A stretch of 64,000 nucleotides of DNA, taken from Heterodera schachtii (Eukaryota > Nematoda > Chromadorea > Rhabditida > Heteroderidae). Below the pieces are notes generated by a model. The model was not told the DNA's origin. It made no database searches and saw only the letters and a list, made by a program, of their open reading frames with translations. The position numbers and the translations under genes were made by a program. The stretch's first letter is position 1. Each line of letters starts with the position of its first letter. This document shows positions 38,227-51,100 of the stretch, piece after piece. The stretch covers positions 1 to 64,000 of the forward strand of contig SIJG01000066.1 of NCBI GenBank assembly GCA_023374025.1, in the 5' to 3' direction.

Positions 38227-38534
38227 GCGCCGCAAATGTCATTTTGACTGGGCGCCGCATGTGTCGGCGCCGCAAGTGTCGCGCCGCAAATGTCGGCGCC
38301 GCAAATGTCCTCGCCGCAAGTGTCTGCGCCGCAAGTGTCGCTTTGACTGGGCGCCGCAAATGTCTGCGCCGCAAATGTCCTCGCCGCAAGTGTCTGCGCC
38401 GCAAGTGTCGCTTTGACTGGGCGCCGCAAATGTCTGCGCCGCAAATGTCCTCGCCGCAAGTGTCTGCGCCGCAAGTGTCGCTTTGACTGGGCGCCGCAAA
38501 TGTCTGCGCCGCAAGTGTCAGCGCCGCAAATGTC
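38227..38534. repeat. GC-rich higher-order tandem array (15-bp subunits, 70-bp unit)
   Basis: About 18 copies of a roughly 15-bp subunit (TGCGCCGCAARTGTC) are present. They are grouped by a spacer, TTTGACTGGG, which occurs near 38233, 38342, 38412 and 38482. The last three spacers are exactly 70 bp apart, giving a 70-bp higher-order unit of four subunits plus one spacer. The array is strongly GC-rich inside very AT-rich DNA. All three minus-strand frames are largely open here and give ADTCG/ADICG, HLRRR and TLAAQ repeats. Because 70 is not a multiple of three, the frame rotates every unit, so a protein-coding role is unlikely. Confidence 0.93.
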
Positions 38535-38559
38535 GGCCAATCTTTCAGACAACATGGGA

Positions 38560-41500
38560 ATAATAATGAAAAATTAATATAAAAATCATTTAATTTATAT
38601 TAAATAAATAATAAAATGACATTCTTATAGATACTAAAATATTTGTACATTTAATTAAACAGTTTTATAATTGTTAAAAGGATTAAAAAAACAATTTGAT
38701 AAAAAGCTAATCAATTAATTATTTTAAAAATGTCACCAAAAAACAATATTTTATTTAAAAATATTTAAATTCTTTTAAATAGTGTTCAGAGAAAAAGACG
38801 ATAATTAAACTATTCAAAAAAGAAAAAATTCAATCACAATAATTAATAAAAAAAACAAAACCAAAAAAACTTAATCGAAGGAAGCTCCGTATGGAAACAT
38901 CGAATTCAACACGTGAGAATAATATATATAGAAGCAGAACAAATGCATTTTTCAAATACATATAAAACACCAAAAATAAAAAATCAATAAATTACAAAAA
39001 AAAATAATTAATTAAAAAACTCTATTTTTTAATACTAATTAATTCATGGGCATAATAAAATTTAAATCATTATTATAATTTTAAAATATTTAAATGATTA
39101 TAAATCAATGTTAAAATAACCTTAAAACACAAAGAATTATTCAAATCAATGAAAAAATTTATATCTTTTTTTGTTTTAAGTATTAATATTTTTTAAATAT
39201 TCCTTCGATTCTTTATTTTGTCAAAATTATTATAATGTCTCATTAATTATTATAAATATAATTTAACTTAAACTTTCTCTTATTAATAATATTGTCATAT
39301 TTTAAATAAGGATTAATTAAATTCTTTTCTCTTTTGTTTAGACTTTTAAAAGAAAAGATTAAATTATATTTTGTGTAATCACTTTTAAACTTTCTTTATT
39401 AAATAATTTGGTATGGGTTTTTTCTTTCGAATAAGTTAATAATTTTTTTGAATTAATATGAAAGCATTTTAGATTAAAGAATTTTTACAAATAAATCTCT
39501 TTGTATAAATTTATATTAAAAATTTATGTGAATATTTTCAAAATTGTTTATTATTTTATTGAAATGTTACAATAGGTTTTTAAAATTTAAATTTATAATA
39601 TCCTCGTTGAATAGTCCGATTAATTATTCAAAGGGAGTAAATAGTTTTTTACTAATGGTTTATTTGTTTTTGCATTAATGTTGATGATTTTAAGAATAGT
39701 GCTGAGTATTGAATTTTTAAATTTTATCCTTTTAACCTGTTATTATTTTAATAAATTGCTACACTTGTCATTCATTCATTTTTTCAAGTAATTTAAAATA
39801 TGTCTCATTTTATTTCGTTATAATTTTTGTCGAGTCAAATATAATTAAAAAACTAATTTGAACATCTATTTGTTTATGTAGTGATACTTAACTATCATGC
39901 GATTAATTCGAAGTGAATTTAATTTTTGGAATCTTAATTGTAAAGTTATTAGTGAATTAATAGAACGATATTTTCAAATTTTAAATACATAGTTTTAACT
40001 CACTATGATTTCATTTCCAAAATTTTAAAATTTATTTATCTACTAAGCCCTACTAGAAAGAAATTATTAATATTTTAATTGACTAAATTTTTTAAATCGG
40101 AACCAAAATTAAAAATATAAAAATTCAAAATATTTTTTTTGTTTTTAATGATATTGTATTTTATTTTTAATTAAACTTCTATAATCTAATTTAAACCAAA
40201 GACCAAAACAAAATATTATCTTTATTCAACAGTAAAAAACATATCAAATAATTTTTAAATAAATTAAATTCTCAATTAAAAAAATCAGCAAAAAAATTGA
40301 AAAATTATTCCAATTAGAAAAATATTAGAATTATAATTATGGCATGTAATTAAATAAACAGAAAGCAAAATAAGAAATATGACGCCGATAGTAGCTGATA
40401 AATTTTAAGAATTTGTATAAATCACGCAGAACCTTTAAAATATCGCTCAAAAGAATAAAATATATTTTAAGAAGCCCCTCAACACTTCGTGTGTATCATT
40501 GAGCGTTAAACGAGAGACGGATCCGAAAGTACGATGTTATTTATTTACCTATTTGAAATATTTTTTTTACAAATCTATTGCTAAATTAATTAATAAAACC
40601 AAATTGAACATTATTTAGTGAAAAGCTATTTTCAATTAAATAAAAATAACATTTAAAATATTCATCAATTTAACTTATTTATATTTATTTTGTTTATTTG
40701 TTTTTTATCAATAATCTTAGAAACTTCAAAATTTGACTTTGGTGAATATATAATTATTTTCTTGCAGAATATTTTCTGTTGTTTTAAAAATTTAAAAATT
40801 TTTTTATATATTTAAATATAATTGCAGAATTTAAAACAAATTTTTTCCAAATTTACTTTCATTATAAGGAATATAATTATTATTTAATATATTTAAATTT
40901 ATATCGACTCAAAGAAAATATAAGTCATTAGCGTATACATAAATAATTAATGAGAAAATATTAGGCCTATAGATTAATAGAAAAAATAATTATTAACAAA
41001 ATAAAAAAAATAATTCTAAGAGTTTTTTATTTTATGCATAAAATAATCAGCTGAATAAGAATTAAAATAATGAAAATAAATTTAAAATCGTAAAAAGCAA
41101 ATTTTAAAACAATCTAAAATTTGTTAAATGAGAATTTAAAAAAAGAAAATTAATTAAATTACTTTAAGTCAAAATTATTGCATTTGATCTATGTAAGAAA
41201 AGATAAAACATAATATAAGATTTATAATATTAAATTTTTATAAAAAAAATATTAAAATGAGTAATATTACAATAAGTTTAAATTAAATTTTTTATATTCT
41301 TTAACAATGGTAAAACTAAAATATTTGGTTTTATTGAAGAGAAATATGCAACTTTGTATGAAGATATGCGTATTTTCTCAATTGCTGAACATTAATTTTT
41401 TTATTTAAAATATTTATTTTTTGTAACATTGATATTTTTAATATAAAGGATTTCTTTATACAAATATTTAATAAAATTATAAATAATGAAAATAAATTTT

Positions 41501-43675
41501 TAATATACTTCAAATTATAATGAAATCAACAAATATATTAATTATTCACTAATAATGTAAAATAAAATTTACCGTTAATTTTATTTTATATTTTCTGTTT
41601 CTTAATTTCAAGAATATTTTTTATTAAATTTTTTATTAAAAATCCATCCCTGTAAAAAGGACAAAATAAAAATCATATATTTATATTAATTCATTAAGTA
41701 TTAATGTTATAATAAATTTTCGAACGATATTTAGATATTTTTCCAGTTCAAAAAAGACAATTTTTTTTTAAAGATTTTTCATTTTTGTCCTCACAAATCA
41801 ATGTCATTTCGGTAATTTTTATATTTGTTAAAACGGATAAAGAATCTTTTTAATTAATTTATTTTTCATATAATAATGATCTTACGATTATTTATTTTAA
41901 TTTTTTTCATTTCCAAGTGATGGCTATGAGGATACGCTATCGGCTCTTGATCCATTCTCATTATTATCGTCTTCGCCGCCACGCTTTTCATTTACTTTGA
42001 CCAGTTATTTTACAAATTTAAATGACTTAATGAATTTGTTTTCATTGTTTTTTGCTATAAAAAATAATTTTATTGCTATTTTGTGATATATTATAAATAA
42101 GAAAATAAATTTTATAAATAATTTTTTTTAATTTAAAAAATCCATAAATTTTATTTGAATGTTTTATTTTTTTATTTATGGCTTTGTTAAAGGATATAAA
42201 ATTTATCTAAATAATTTTATATCTAATTTATTTTTTAAATAACTCACCAGCGCTTCATATTAGGTTGTTGTTCTATAGGTTATGTCACCATATCGTAAAT
42301 TTCATTATATTTTATTTGTAATTAAAGAAAATCTTTTTTGTTAAATGACAATTGTAAAAGTTATTTATTTATTTTAATATATAATGATTGATGTATTTTT
42401 AATGAATAATTACATGAATTATTAAATATATTTTTCTTTAAATTTATTAAGCAAAGTTGAAAATTTTGCTTTAGATCCTTTAATTTTTTTATTTTTTATG
42501 ATAAATCATAAATATTAGTTAGAATTTCTCGTCTTTTTAATAGTCACATTTATAATCGTTTTTTTATGTCTTTATTCAATTTTATTTCAATAATATACCT
42601 GAATTTTTCATCTATCATTGTATATGAGAGATTGCATTTATTTTCGTCCAAATCTCTTTAATTTGATTTATCAGCCAAACCTGGTCAAATTATTATTTTG
42701 CTTTTCCTTATACTTACATATTAATTATTTAATCTTCTTAATTAATTTGCATTAATAAACAACTTCATTATTTTTAAAAAGTTAAAGATTATCTTTATCA
42801 GCGAATTATATGACAATAAAGAATCACTTTCGGCATAATTAATATTATTAAATAAAATTGTGAATAAAATTGCAGTGATTTTTTTAATAATATTTTTTAA
42901 TTTTATGACAAATATACGGAATTTAAGTAAACTCCCAAGAATTCTTTAAATTCCCCGCTACAGTAATGGAACAGTACTTATATATATATTTTTTTTTTAT
43001 CTTTTCTGTTATTGATTAAGTGTAGTATTTTAATAAAATAAAAATATTTTATATTTTATTAGAATCTAGGTTTGAAACAATTTTTGTTTTATCAAAAACC
43101 GAAAGCGAACCCTTTGGTTTTCAAACTTTTTTTTTAATAAGTCGTGAAAATTTTCTCCCATGCTTTTTTATTAAAAAATAAACATTTTCAAAATGAGAAA
43201 ATGAATTTATTAAAAATCCTAAGACAAAAATGATGCTTTAAAAATTAGCATTTTTAAAATGTCAAAATTAATTTAAAAATATTTATATTTTTATTTTTGT
43301 GAGATATTTTTGATTAAATTTATTCAGATTAATTGAATATGGTAATTACTTAAAAGATTTTTTTGCGTTTGATTTTAGGTACATTAATTATGATTCAAAA
43401 GGTTTGTTTTTGACAAATTATTTTTTATAAATATTTATTCGAGTTATCTGCTCATTTTTTTGTTGAATATTTTCTGTTCTTTTAAAAATTTCGCTTACTA
43501 TTTAAAGATTTGAACTTTTTTTTAGAGTTATGCTTATTTAAATTGCTGTCGCGAGAAAAACATAAAATATTGCTTCACATTAAGCAATAAAATGTTATGT
43601 TTTTAATATAATTTTTTTTAGATTTTCAAGGGTGAATAAGTAAATAAAATTTCAAAAAAAGCGTTAATAAAATTG
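38560..43675. other. AT-rich non-coding spacer
   Basis: The plus strand is mainly A-rich to about 41.55 kb apart from a T-rich stretch near 39.2-39.9 kb, then T-rich. GC-richer scraps are at 40485-40530 (CCCCTCAACACTTCGTGTG, CGAGAGACGGATCCG), 41643-41653 (CATCCCTG, a hAT-like terminus in reverse) and 41928-41995. The last is open in one plus frame (DGYEDTLSALDPF and onwards) for a short way before becoming low complexity. Confidence 0.45.
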
Positions 43676-43769
43676 TATTTATTTTTTGCTTTTAATTTTT
43701 GTTTTCTTTAAATCTTTCTCATTCACGCGATGACTTGTCTGGTTTTGATTCGTTTTTCAGAGTTTCATT
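43676..43769 (+). repeat. Left arm of a 94-bp inverted repeat
   Basis: This arm is the reverse complement of 46625-46718 with 4 mismatches in 94 positions and no gaps by hand alignment. A shared core is TCATTCACGCGATGACTTGT. The two arms face each other across about 2.85 kb that contains two more inverted-repeat pairs. No target duplication is visible outside the arms. Confidence 0.95.
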
Positions 43770-44794
43770 CCAAAATTTGTTTAGTTCATTATTATTATTA
43801 TTTAATATTCCATTTATTCTATTATACAAGGCATCGATAATGTTCTAATCCCATTTTCTGAGTATTTTCATTCCTATTTTATAATTTTGTTAAAATATTG
43901 TTAAAGTGATATATCAATAATTCAGAAAAATTAACAGCCTTTTTTAATGAAAGGCTTAAGTCTCTTAAAAATATTTTAACATTTATAATAATTTTAATAT
44001 TTATTATTTATCATTTTTCAATGATTTTCTTATTCATATTTGTGCTATTTTTCATTATAATTCGTCATTATTTATTTATTAGTTCATTTTAACTTTGTCC
44101 TTTTTAATAATTATTTATTCAATCTTTTAAAACAATAAATAATAGAAATTAATAGATTAATCATGTCTAATATTCTTGCTTACTATGCATTTTCTTTTGT
44201 TTTTTGTGTATCCATATTTATATTTATTATATTTTTGATTTTTTATTTCTATTGTTTATATCATCTTCTTATTTGGCGCCATGATATTTTTTGGATATTT
44301 TTAGTCCATGGTTTATTAAATTCATTTTATTTATTTGTTTTATCCTTTGCTTTTTATGAAAAATAAATAATTGTAAAGAATTTTTTTTTGTGAATGTTTT
44401 TACAGAAATTGGACTATAACTTTTTTATCACCCATTTTTAAGCAGCTAATGGAAAATAATAAAATAAAAGATATTTTTAATAGAATAATTGTAATATTTA
44501 ATCACATTTATTTTTTTGTTAAATAATTTACTTTATATTTTAAGAATTGATTTTACTTTATTACTCTTGCTTATTATGCACATTTTTCCAGTTTACTCAT
44601 TCACTCATTTTGATATTTATTAGTATTGTTTTTATTTCTCTAATCAGATTAAAAATCTGTAAATAATTAAAGTCCCCGTTCTGAAAAAAACATTCCTTAC
44701 CCTATAAAAATAAATAAGTTCAATAAAGAATCAAAATGTCTTCAATATAGTAATTGAAATATAAATAAAAAATATTTTTGGTAAATATCCATCA

Positions 44795-45110
44795 TAGGTC
44801 CCAGACTCAAAATTGCATAAAAACATTTTTATAGGTTTTCTTAGGTGCTGAAAATGCCTAAACCATCAAAAAAACTGCGCGGCAAAGCGTTTAAACCGGT
44901 TTTTGAACCGGTTTAAAACTCGAAAATTTGAGTGAAAAGGGAGGCTCCTGACCTTTTAAAACGGTCTAAATCACACAAATTTGGTATCATTCGAAAGCTC
45001 TTGATGAGCTAAGTCTAAAAAACAAGGTATAAATTCGAACCGATGCCATCTGAGCACTTGGACAACTGAGTCCCAGTGAACATGGACACTTCAGTACCGA
45101 AAAATAATAA
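44795..45110. mobile_element. Unclassified GC-richer transposon-like segment with hairpin
   Basis: About 315 bp of raised GC. A near-perfect hairpin is formed by TTTAAACCGGTT (44890-44901) and AACCGGTTTAAA (44906-44917) with a 4-base loop. It ends near CTTCAGTACCGAAAAATAAT (45090-45109). The CAGTACCGAA word recurs at 45614-45623 and inverted at 46529-46538 in the neighbouring element. No coding frame is seen. Confidence 0.5.
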
Positions 45111-45536
45111 ACGGGAAATAACAATTTAAAAGCAAAATTTCGCAAAAGGGAGCATGCGAAGACGGAGCAAAATATTTTTATTATTTATGCTTTTGTTTTT
45201 ATTAATGAATTAAACATTTTATTAAGGAATTTTATAGTTTTACCAAAAATATATTTAACAGAAAGTTGGAAGTAATATAAATATTTTTAATTTTGCCAAA
45301 TAAAAAAAATAAGTTTATTATACAAATTTTTAACAAAGCAAAAAAATATTTTTAGAAAAATTTATAGTAATAAGCAAAAAATGAGAAGAGAATAAATATC
45401 ACACATATATTAAAAATAAAAAGTTTAATGAAAAATCCTTAAAAAATTATTAAATGAATTTCCAAAAAAAAATTCGCCAATACATATCCAAAACAATAAA
45501 TTCATTTATTCTTAAGCATAATCTTTTGGTGTTGTG

Positions 45537-46577
45537 TCGAAGTGCAAAAAGTCCGAATGTGGGCGAAGTGCAAAAAGTCCGAATGAGTGATGATCAGAAG
45601 AGGCGGGTCATTTCAGTACCGAATAATGATTTTAATTAATTAATTATTATTTAAATTTATAATTGAATAATAAGCTAATAATAATAAATATATTTGGCTC
45701 TATTTCAGTTTACATGACCACAAAAAAATGACATGACAATATAATAATTTGACAAATTTAAGGCACCGTAACTTTTTCAAGAAGCACCCAAATTAAATAT
45801 TCTTGGTACCATTTGATAGCCTAAAGTGTCCCATTATTTGCCTTTAAAATTTCAAAAAATTTCGTTAAGTTTCAAAGAAGTTGTGGTCAAAAAAGTTTAC
45901 CAAAAAAATTTATGAAAATACAAGCCACAACTTGTTTGAAACACAATGAAATTTTTTGAAATTTTAGAGGCATATAGAGGACCCTCAGGGCTATCAATGA
46001 AACCAAGATTGTTTAATTTGGATGCTTCTACAAAAAGTTATGGCACTGATCAAAAATTGATAATTTTTATGGTGATCAATTATTCAACCGATTATATCTT
46101 TTTATGTAAAAGTCGTAGCCCAATTATTCAAAAGGCAAATCAGTAGAGAATTTTGTGCTCTTTCCAGTGGGCTTGCCCATTTTCTTTAGAAAAGATTTCC
46201 CAACCCCCTAGGAATTTTAAATTTTCCCGATTTTTAGTGTATTTTGGGGTGTCCCGGTTACTAGGAAGAAGTGATCTGATCAAGTTGATGTAAGAGACTT
46301 TTTTTTGATCAGCACCAAAAGTTATGCAAGCATGAATTATTTCAAGTTTTTAAATGAGCTATAAGATAGTTTTTCAGGTCAGGTTTGAGTCAAGACTTTT
46401 TGGGGCACTGTATTTCTCTCAGAAAAATAATTTGTTTGGGAAATATTAAATATAAATCGAAATTATAAGGCCAGCAAATATAATTAATAGATTAAAATAG
46501 TTATATTATTAATTAATTAAAATCATTATTCGGTACTGAATTTGCACTTCGCCACATTCGGACTTTTTGCACTTCGA
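45537..46577. mobile_element. Inverted-repeat element, about 1.04 kb (MITE-like)
   Basis: The left arm (45537-45645) and right arm (about 46508-46577) are inverted copies. Both share TCGAAGTGCAAAAAGTCCGA followed by ATGTGG and GCGAAGTGCAAA. Further in they share TTCAGTACCGAATAATGATT and a run of TTAA. The left arm has a second copy of CGAAGTGCAAAAAGTCCGAA (45538 and 45564) and an extra AGTGATGATCAGAAGAGG segment that the right arm lacks. No transposase is encoded. A clear target duplication is not visible. It lies inside the 94-bp inverted-repeat pair. Confidence 0.85.
45763..46046. repeat. Imperfect palindrome (fold-back), arms about 125 bp
   Basis: 45763-45888 and 45924-46046 are diverged inverted copies. 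Anchors on the left are CGTAACTTTTT, AAATTAAA, TTCTTGG, TGATAGCC, AAAATTTCAAAAAATTTC and AAGTTGTGG. The same words appear in the same order on the minus strand of the right arm. The loop is about 35 bp. GGCAC near the left edge, GGCACTG at the right edge, and a further GGCACTGTA at 46404-46412 resemble TACAGTGCC-type Tc1/mariner ends. The 66-codon frame at 45946-46146 crosses one arm and is not a gene. Confidence 0.8.
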
Positions 46578-46624
46578 CTCATCACTTAATCTTTTGTTTG
46601 CTGTTTAGGGGTTTCCATTTTGTT

Positions 46625-46718
46625 AATGAAACGCTGAAAAACGAATCAAAATCACACAAGTCATCGCGTGAATGAGAAAGATTTAAAGAAAACAAAAAGT
46701 AAAAGCAAAAAATAAATA
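46625..46718 (-). repeat. Right arm of the 94-bp inverted repeat
   Basis: Partner of 43676-43769, reading in the opposite direction, 90 of 94 positions identical. The pair encloses the fold-back elements between 44.8 and 46.6 kb. Confidence 0.95.
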
Positions 46719-46979
46719 TAATCATTATATAAGAAAAAAATAATAATTATTGATTTCCTTGTACATTTCTAAAAAAATATTCTTAACTGGAAAATCGATA
46801 ATATCGTGACTATTTAAATAAAGTAAAAGAAAAGGCAAATTTAATAAATGTTAAAAACTAAAAATTAATATTCTGTGTAAAAAGTAACTCTGGTATTTTA
46901 TTTTTTAACTAACCTCAATACAACAAATTACATACGCAAGCACACGATGATGATAAAAACATAAAAAATTCATATTTAC

Positions 46980-47263
46980 ATATTTGACGTTTTATACATG
47001 TAAAATTTTTTTGAAAATGTACCTCTAAAAAAACCAAATATTAATTTTTAAAATACTAAATGATGATTATTAGCCTAATTAGGTTACATTTTGTGCATAT
47101 CTTACCCTCTACGATGAATTTTTTTCCAAAAAATAGCAATTTTAAAAATTTTGTTTACATATTTGGTACATATTTTGGGTTTTTCTTACATATTTCGGGA
47201 TTTTTTTTTTACATATTTATGTACATATTATGACCTTTTTTGTACATATTTTTGACATCCCTG
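46980..47263. mobile_element. Partial hAT-like end with repeated ACATATTT words
   Basis: The segment ends in TTTGACATCCCTG, whose reverse complement CAGGGATGTCAAA is a classic hAT-type terminus. The preceding 120 bp carry the word ACATATT at least six times, spaced irregularly, as sub-terminal repeats often are. No matching left end is visible, so it is a solo or truncated end. Coordinates of the left limit are approximate. Confidence 0.5.
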
Positions 47264-48150
47264 AAATGTTTATTGTTTTTAATAATTTTTATGAGGTTAA
47301 TTAGAGAAAATATATGATTTTTAAAGGATTATTAATTAGTTTTATTATCTTTTTGCATCTTTTTAAAGATTCATAATTATTAATTAATATTTTTTTGAAT
47401 CTATAAAAAAAATTTAAACTTATGTTTGTAAAAACAACCGGATATATGATGTTATAGATATATTTAAATTTTTAACTAAAAACAGATTATAAGAAATGTT
47501 GGTTGAAATTGTTGACTTTTTGTTTACTAAAATAAATGTGCACAATAATTATAATATATTAATTATTTTTTCAATAATTGTTGTTTTTGGGGTTTAATTT
47601 ATTGCTTTAAAACATTCATTAATTTCTCTTATATATGATTATGTTGTTTTGTTTCTTCTACTTCAAATGTTTAATACATTTTAGCTTATATGCTGTTTTA
47701 TTTTTTTGTGTTATGTTGCATTAAAACAAAAAAATTTTGTATAAAAATCTTTGTGTTTTATTTATGAATTTTATTTAGTGAAAATTTTGTTTCAAAAATT
47801 TTCAATTTTAAAATTTTTGGAAGCTGGTAAAATTTTTTAAAAATTACATGAAACCTTAATATTTTTCTAAATAATCAAAATGAATTATTTCCTATAAATG
47901 CTTAAGATTACATATTAACTATTATAAATATTCTTGATTTTTTCCCATTAAATTTTTATGAATTTTTTTAGATTGTATTTATTTTTGCATTTTGTGATTA
48001 TTACAAAAATTAGTAACTCTTTTTTTACATATTATTTTAAATATTTTAATTTGTTTTTTTCTTGCTTTATGTTTTTTTTAATTTGAAAAATTGGTCGGTG
48101 TGATTGCGGATCAAATGCACTTGAAAGCAGAAAAATTAAAAATTTTTTAT

Positions 48151-48187
48151 TTCATTTCATCTCCCATTATCATGGCTATGACTCGGG
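48151..48187 (+). repeat. Short dispersed repeat, copy 1 (partner at 51971)
   Basis: This 37-bp stretch matches 51971-52007 at 31 of 37 positions. The last 19 bases, ATCATGGCTATGACTCGGG against ATCATTGCTATGACTCGGG, differ by one base. Similarity stops at the right end in both. In one frame both copies read H-G/C-Y-D-S-G, so a decayed duplicated exon is possible. Confidence 0.6.
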
Positions 48188-51100
48188 AGTTTTATCAGTT
48201 TGATCAGCTATCCTTTTTTTAATCTTAGCTACATATTATTTTCAGAGCTTATTTATTTTTATATTTTTAGAGAGTTTAATAATTAATTTTAAGTTATTGC
48301 ATTTTTAATAATTTTTTTAATTTTTGATTTTTTCTATCCTTATAAAAAAAATTATGTTTTTTTAAATAACTTTAATTTTTCATTAATATGCTTACTGGTT
48401 TAATTATTCTGCTCAATATATTGAGTTTATCCACTTACAAAAAACATAGTTATTCATAAACAAATTTAATAAAAAGTTATTTTAATTAGGTTGTATAAAC
48501 TTATATATTGTTTGTTTTTGTTAAATCAGATTAATTTTTTAAAAATATTTTTTATTTTTTTAACATCGGTAAAGATTTTTAATAGCATTTTATTTAGTTC
48601 ATAACTATTTTCGGATCTACATTTAATCTAGATTGATTTTGTCAAGGTGTTTGATTCTTTCTAATTGATTTATTTGTTAATAAAAATAAAATTATTGGAA
48701 CCGAAGGAAAAATTTATAAAATTTTTTGAAGCTTGAAAAAATTTCAAAAATAAATAGAAACCTTCAACTGGAAAATGTTCCGTTTTATGCTTAGGGAAAA
48801 ATGACATAATATAAATTATATTTAAAAATATTATTATCTTATCTTTGTAATCTAAATAATAGTTTAAATTTAAATTTGCTTCTTTTTTAGTTGGAAAAGA
48901 AATATAAAAATATTTGTTATTTTATTTACTATGATATTTACTATCAATATTAAATAAATTAGTTTTATTTTGGTTTAAATCCTATAAATTTTTAATTCAA
49001 TTCTTTGCTTTTCTAGTTCAGTCCCGATTAAAATTCATATACTTAATTGGACTTCACTTTTTTATTAATTTTTAATTTTAAACTATATTTATTAAAGAAA
49101 AAGTGTTTTTATTAAAATTGTAAATATTCTGCTTCATATGATTACACTATACTTACTTACTATCGTCTCGCGCAAATTATTTCTTAAATCACTAGATATT
49201 ATTTTCCACAAATTGAATTTAAAAATTGTTTTATTATTTTAAAGATTTAAAAAGTTTAATTTTTACATTAATATTAATTGATAATTTATCATTTTATGTC
49301 TTTAATTTTTATTTAAGCATAAATATTAATTTTTAAAATTGTTATTTTTTTCCATTTTCTTTATTGTATTTGAAAAATGGAGTAAGGTTGTTTGTGTTTT
49401 TGTTCGTCTGTTGTATCCGCCGCCAGGAAATTTTAGCTTATTTATTATAATATATTAGATATTGTAAAATGTAATTTTAAAATTTAACAAGGAATGGACG
49501 AGCCGCTTCCTCTTTGAAAAATAATGATTATTCTTTCATATCATTTAAATAATTTGAATTATGTTTTATTTGATCAGATAGTTATTTTATCACTTTATTG
49601 TTTTATTTATCATAATTTAAAATAATTATTTTTATTTTACAATTAAAAATTTATATTTACCAATTATTTTTGTGTAATTTTCTTTTTTAAACATTTATTT
49701 TTAAATTAAAAAATTTATTATTTTTTGAATTATATCTTATTAAAAATAACTTAAATTTATAGGTAAAATAATGGTTTTTTATTTAATTCTTTCTTTTTAC
49801 TATCCCAACTATATAAACAAATTTATTTTTTGATAATTATTTTAATTATTGAATATTATTGGTTTATTTGCTATAAATAAAAAAATTTATTCTATTACAT
49901 TTTGATAATTTTAGTGAAATTGGTTAAATTGGCTAATTCATAATATCTGAATTGAATTTATTAAAATATGTATTTAAATTTATGTCAATTTAAATATTTT
50001 TGAAATTATTTAATATCAGAGTTTAGGTAAATTTTGTTACAAATTATTATTTTTATTAATTTAAATATATATTTTTCTATAAAAGTATTTGAATTTGATC
50101 CTAAGATTATTTTTAAAAAATAAATAAAGAAAAATGCTTTCAAAATTTTTTTTTAAATATGTGATAAAAAATTTATTATCCTTTTTTAAAAAATGCATTT
50201 GTATTTGTTTTGTTTTTTGTTAATTTCTACAGTAAATTACAGTTTAATGTTTACATAATTTTTATAATTTTTAAGATCAGTATTTTTTTTTAATAATTTT
50301 TATTTCATATATGAATTATTTAAATTGCTAACATAAGCTTTTTTTTTATTAATTTTTGTGATAAATCTATCATAAAAATAGTAAAATAAATATTTTTTCA
50401 ATGCAACTAAACATATTTTCAAATATTCGTTTTCTTCTTCCTATTTTTTAAAATATTTAGTTAATTTAAAGGTTCCAGTATATAATTATTCATAAATTTG
50501 TTATTTAATAATATGTAAGTTTTAAGTTTTTTTTATTGTAATTTTCTTTGTTTGGTCAATTTCTTCCATTTTTATTTTTTAAAAATTTTCAAATCTTTTT
50601 TTTTATATTATTAATAGTTCAGTAATATTATTTTTTTTGAAATTTCCAAATATAATTTTTTGTCAAAATATTTATTTGTTGATTAAACATATTTAGTCTT
50701 TTTCATAGCGAAATATATAATAAATTAAATACATTTTAATGAAATCTATTAGTATTATTATTTGGTTATTTATTTGTTGTTTAATTAATATTTAATCTTT
50801 CAATTGAAATTTGTCATAATATTTTATTTTTGAGGTCCAAAGCTGATTTTAATAAAATTAAAATAATTAAATATAAGAAAAATTAATCATTTTCTTAAAA
50901 ATCAATATGCTTTATAATTTTTATAAAATATTTTTTATAAGAAAAGCTTTTATCAAGTATCTAAAAAAATTATTTTAAATGTAAATATATTTTACAACTT
51001 ATTTGTTTATTTGATAAATTCTTATTAACAATTATTTTTATTCTTTGATTGTTATATTTACTAAGTATAAGAAAAATACAAAAAGAATTAAACAAATGAA

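Noticed and set aside
45031..45075. Possible tRNA-like pair (GGTTCGAATTT with CTCAGTTG) on the minus strand
   Set aside because: The B box is good, but the gap to the A-box-like word is only about 21 bases and no cloverleaf stems form.
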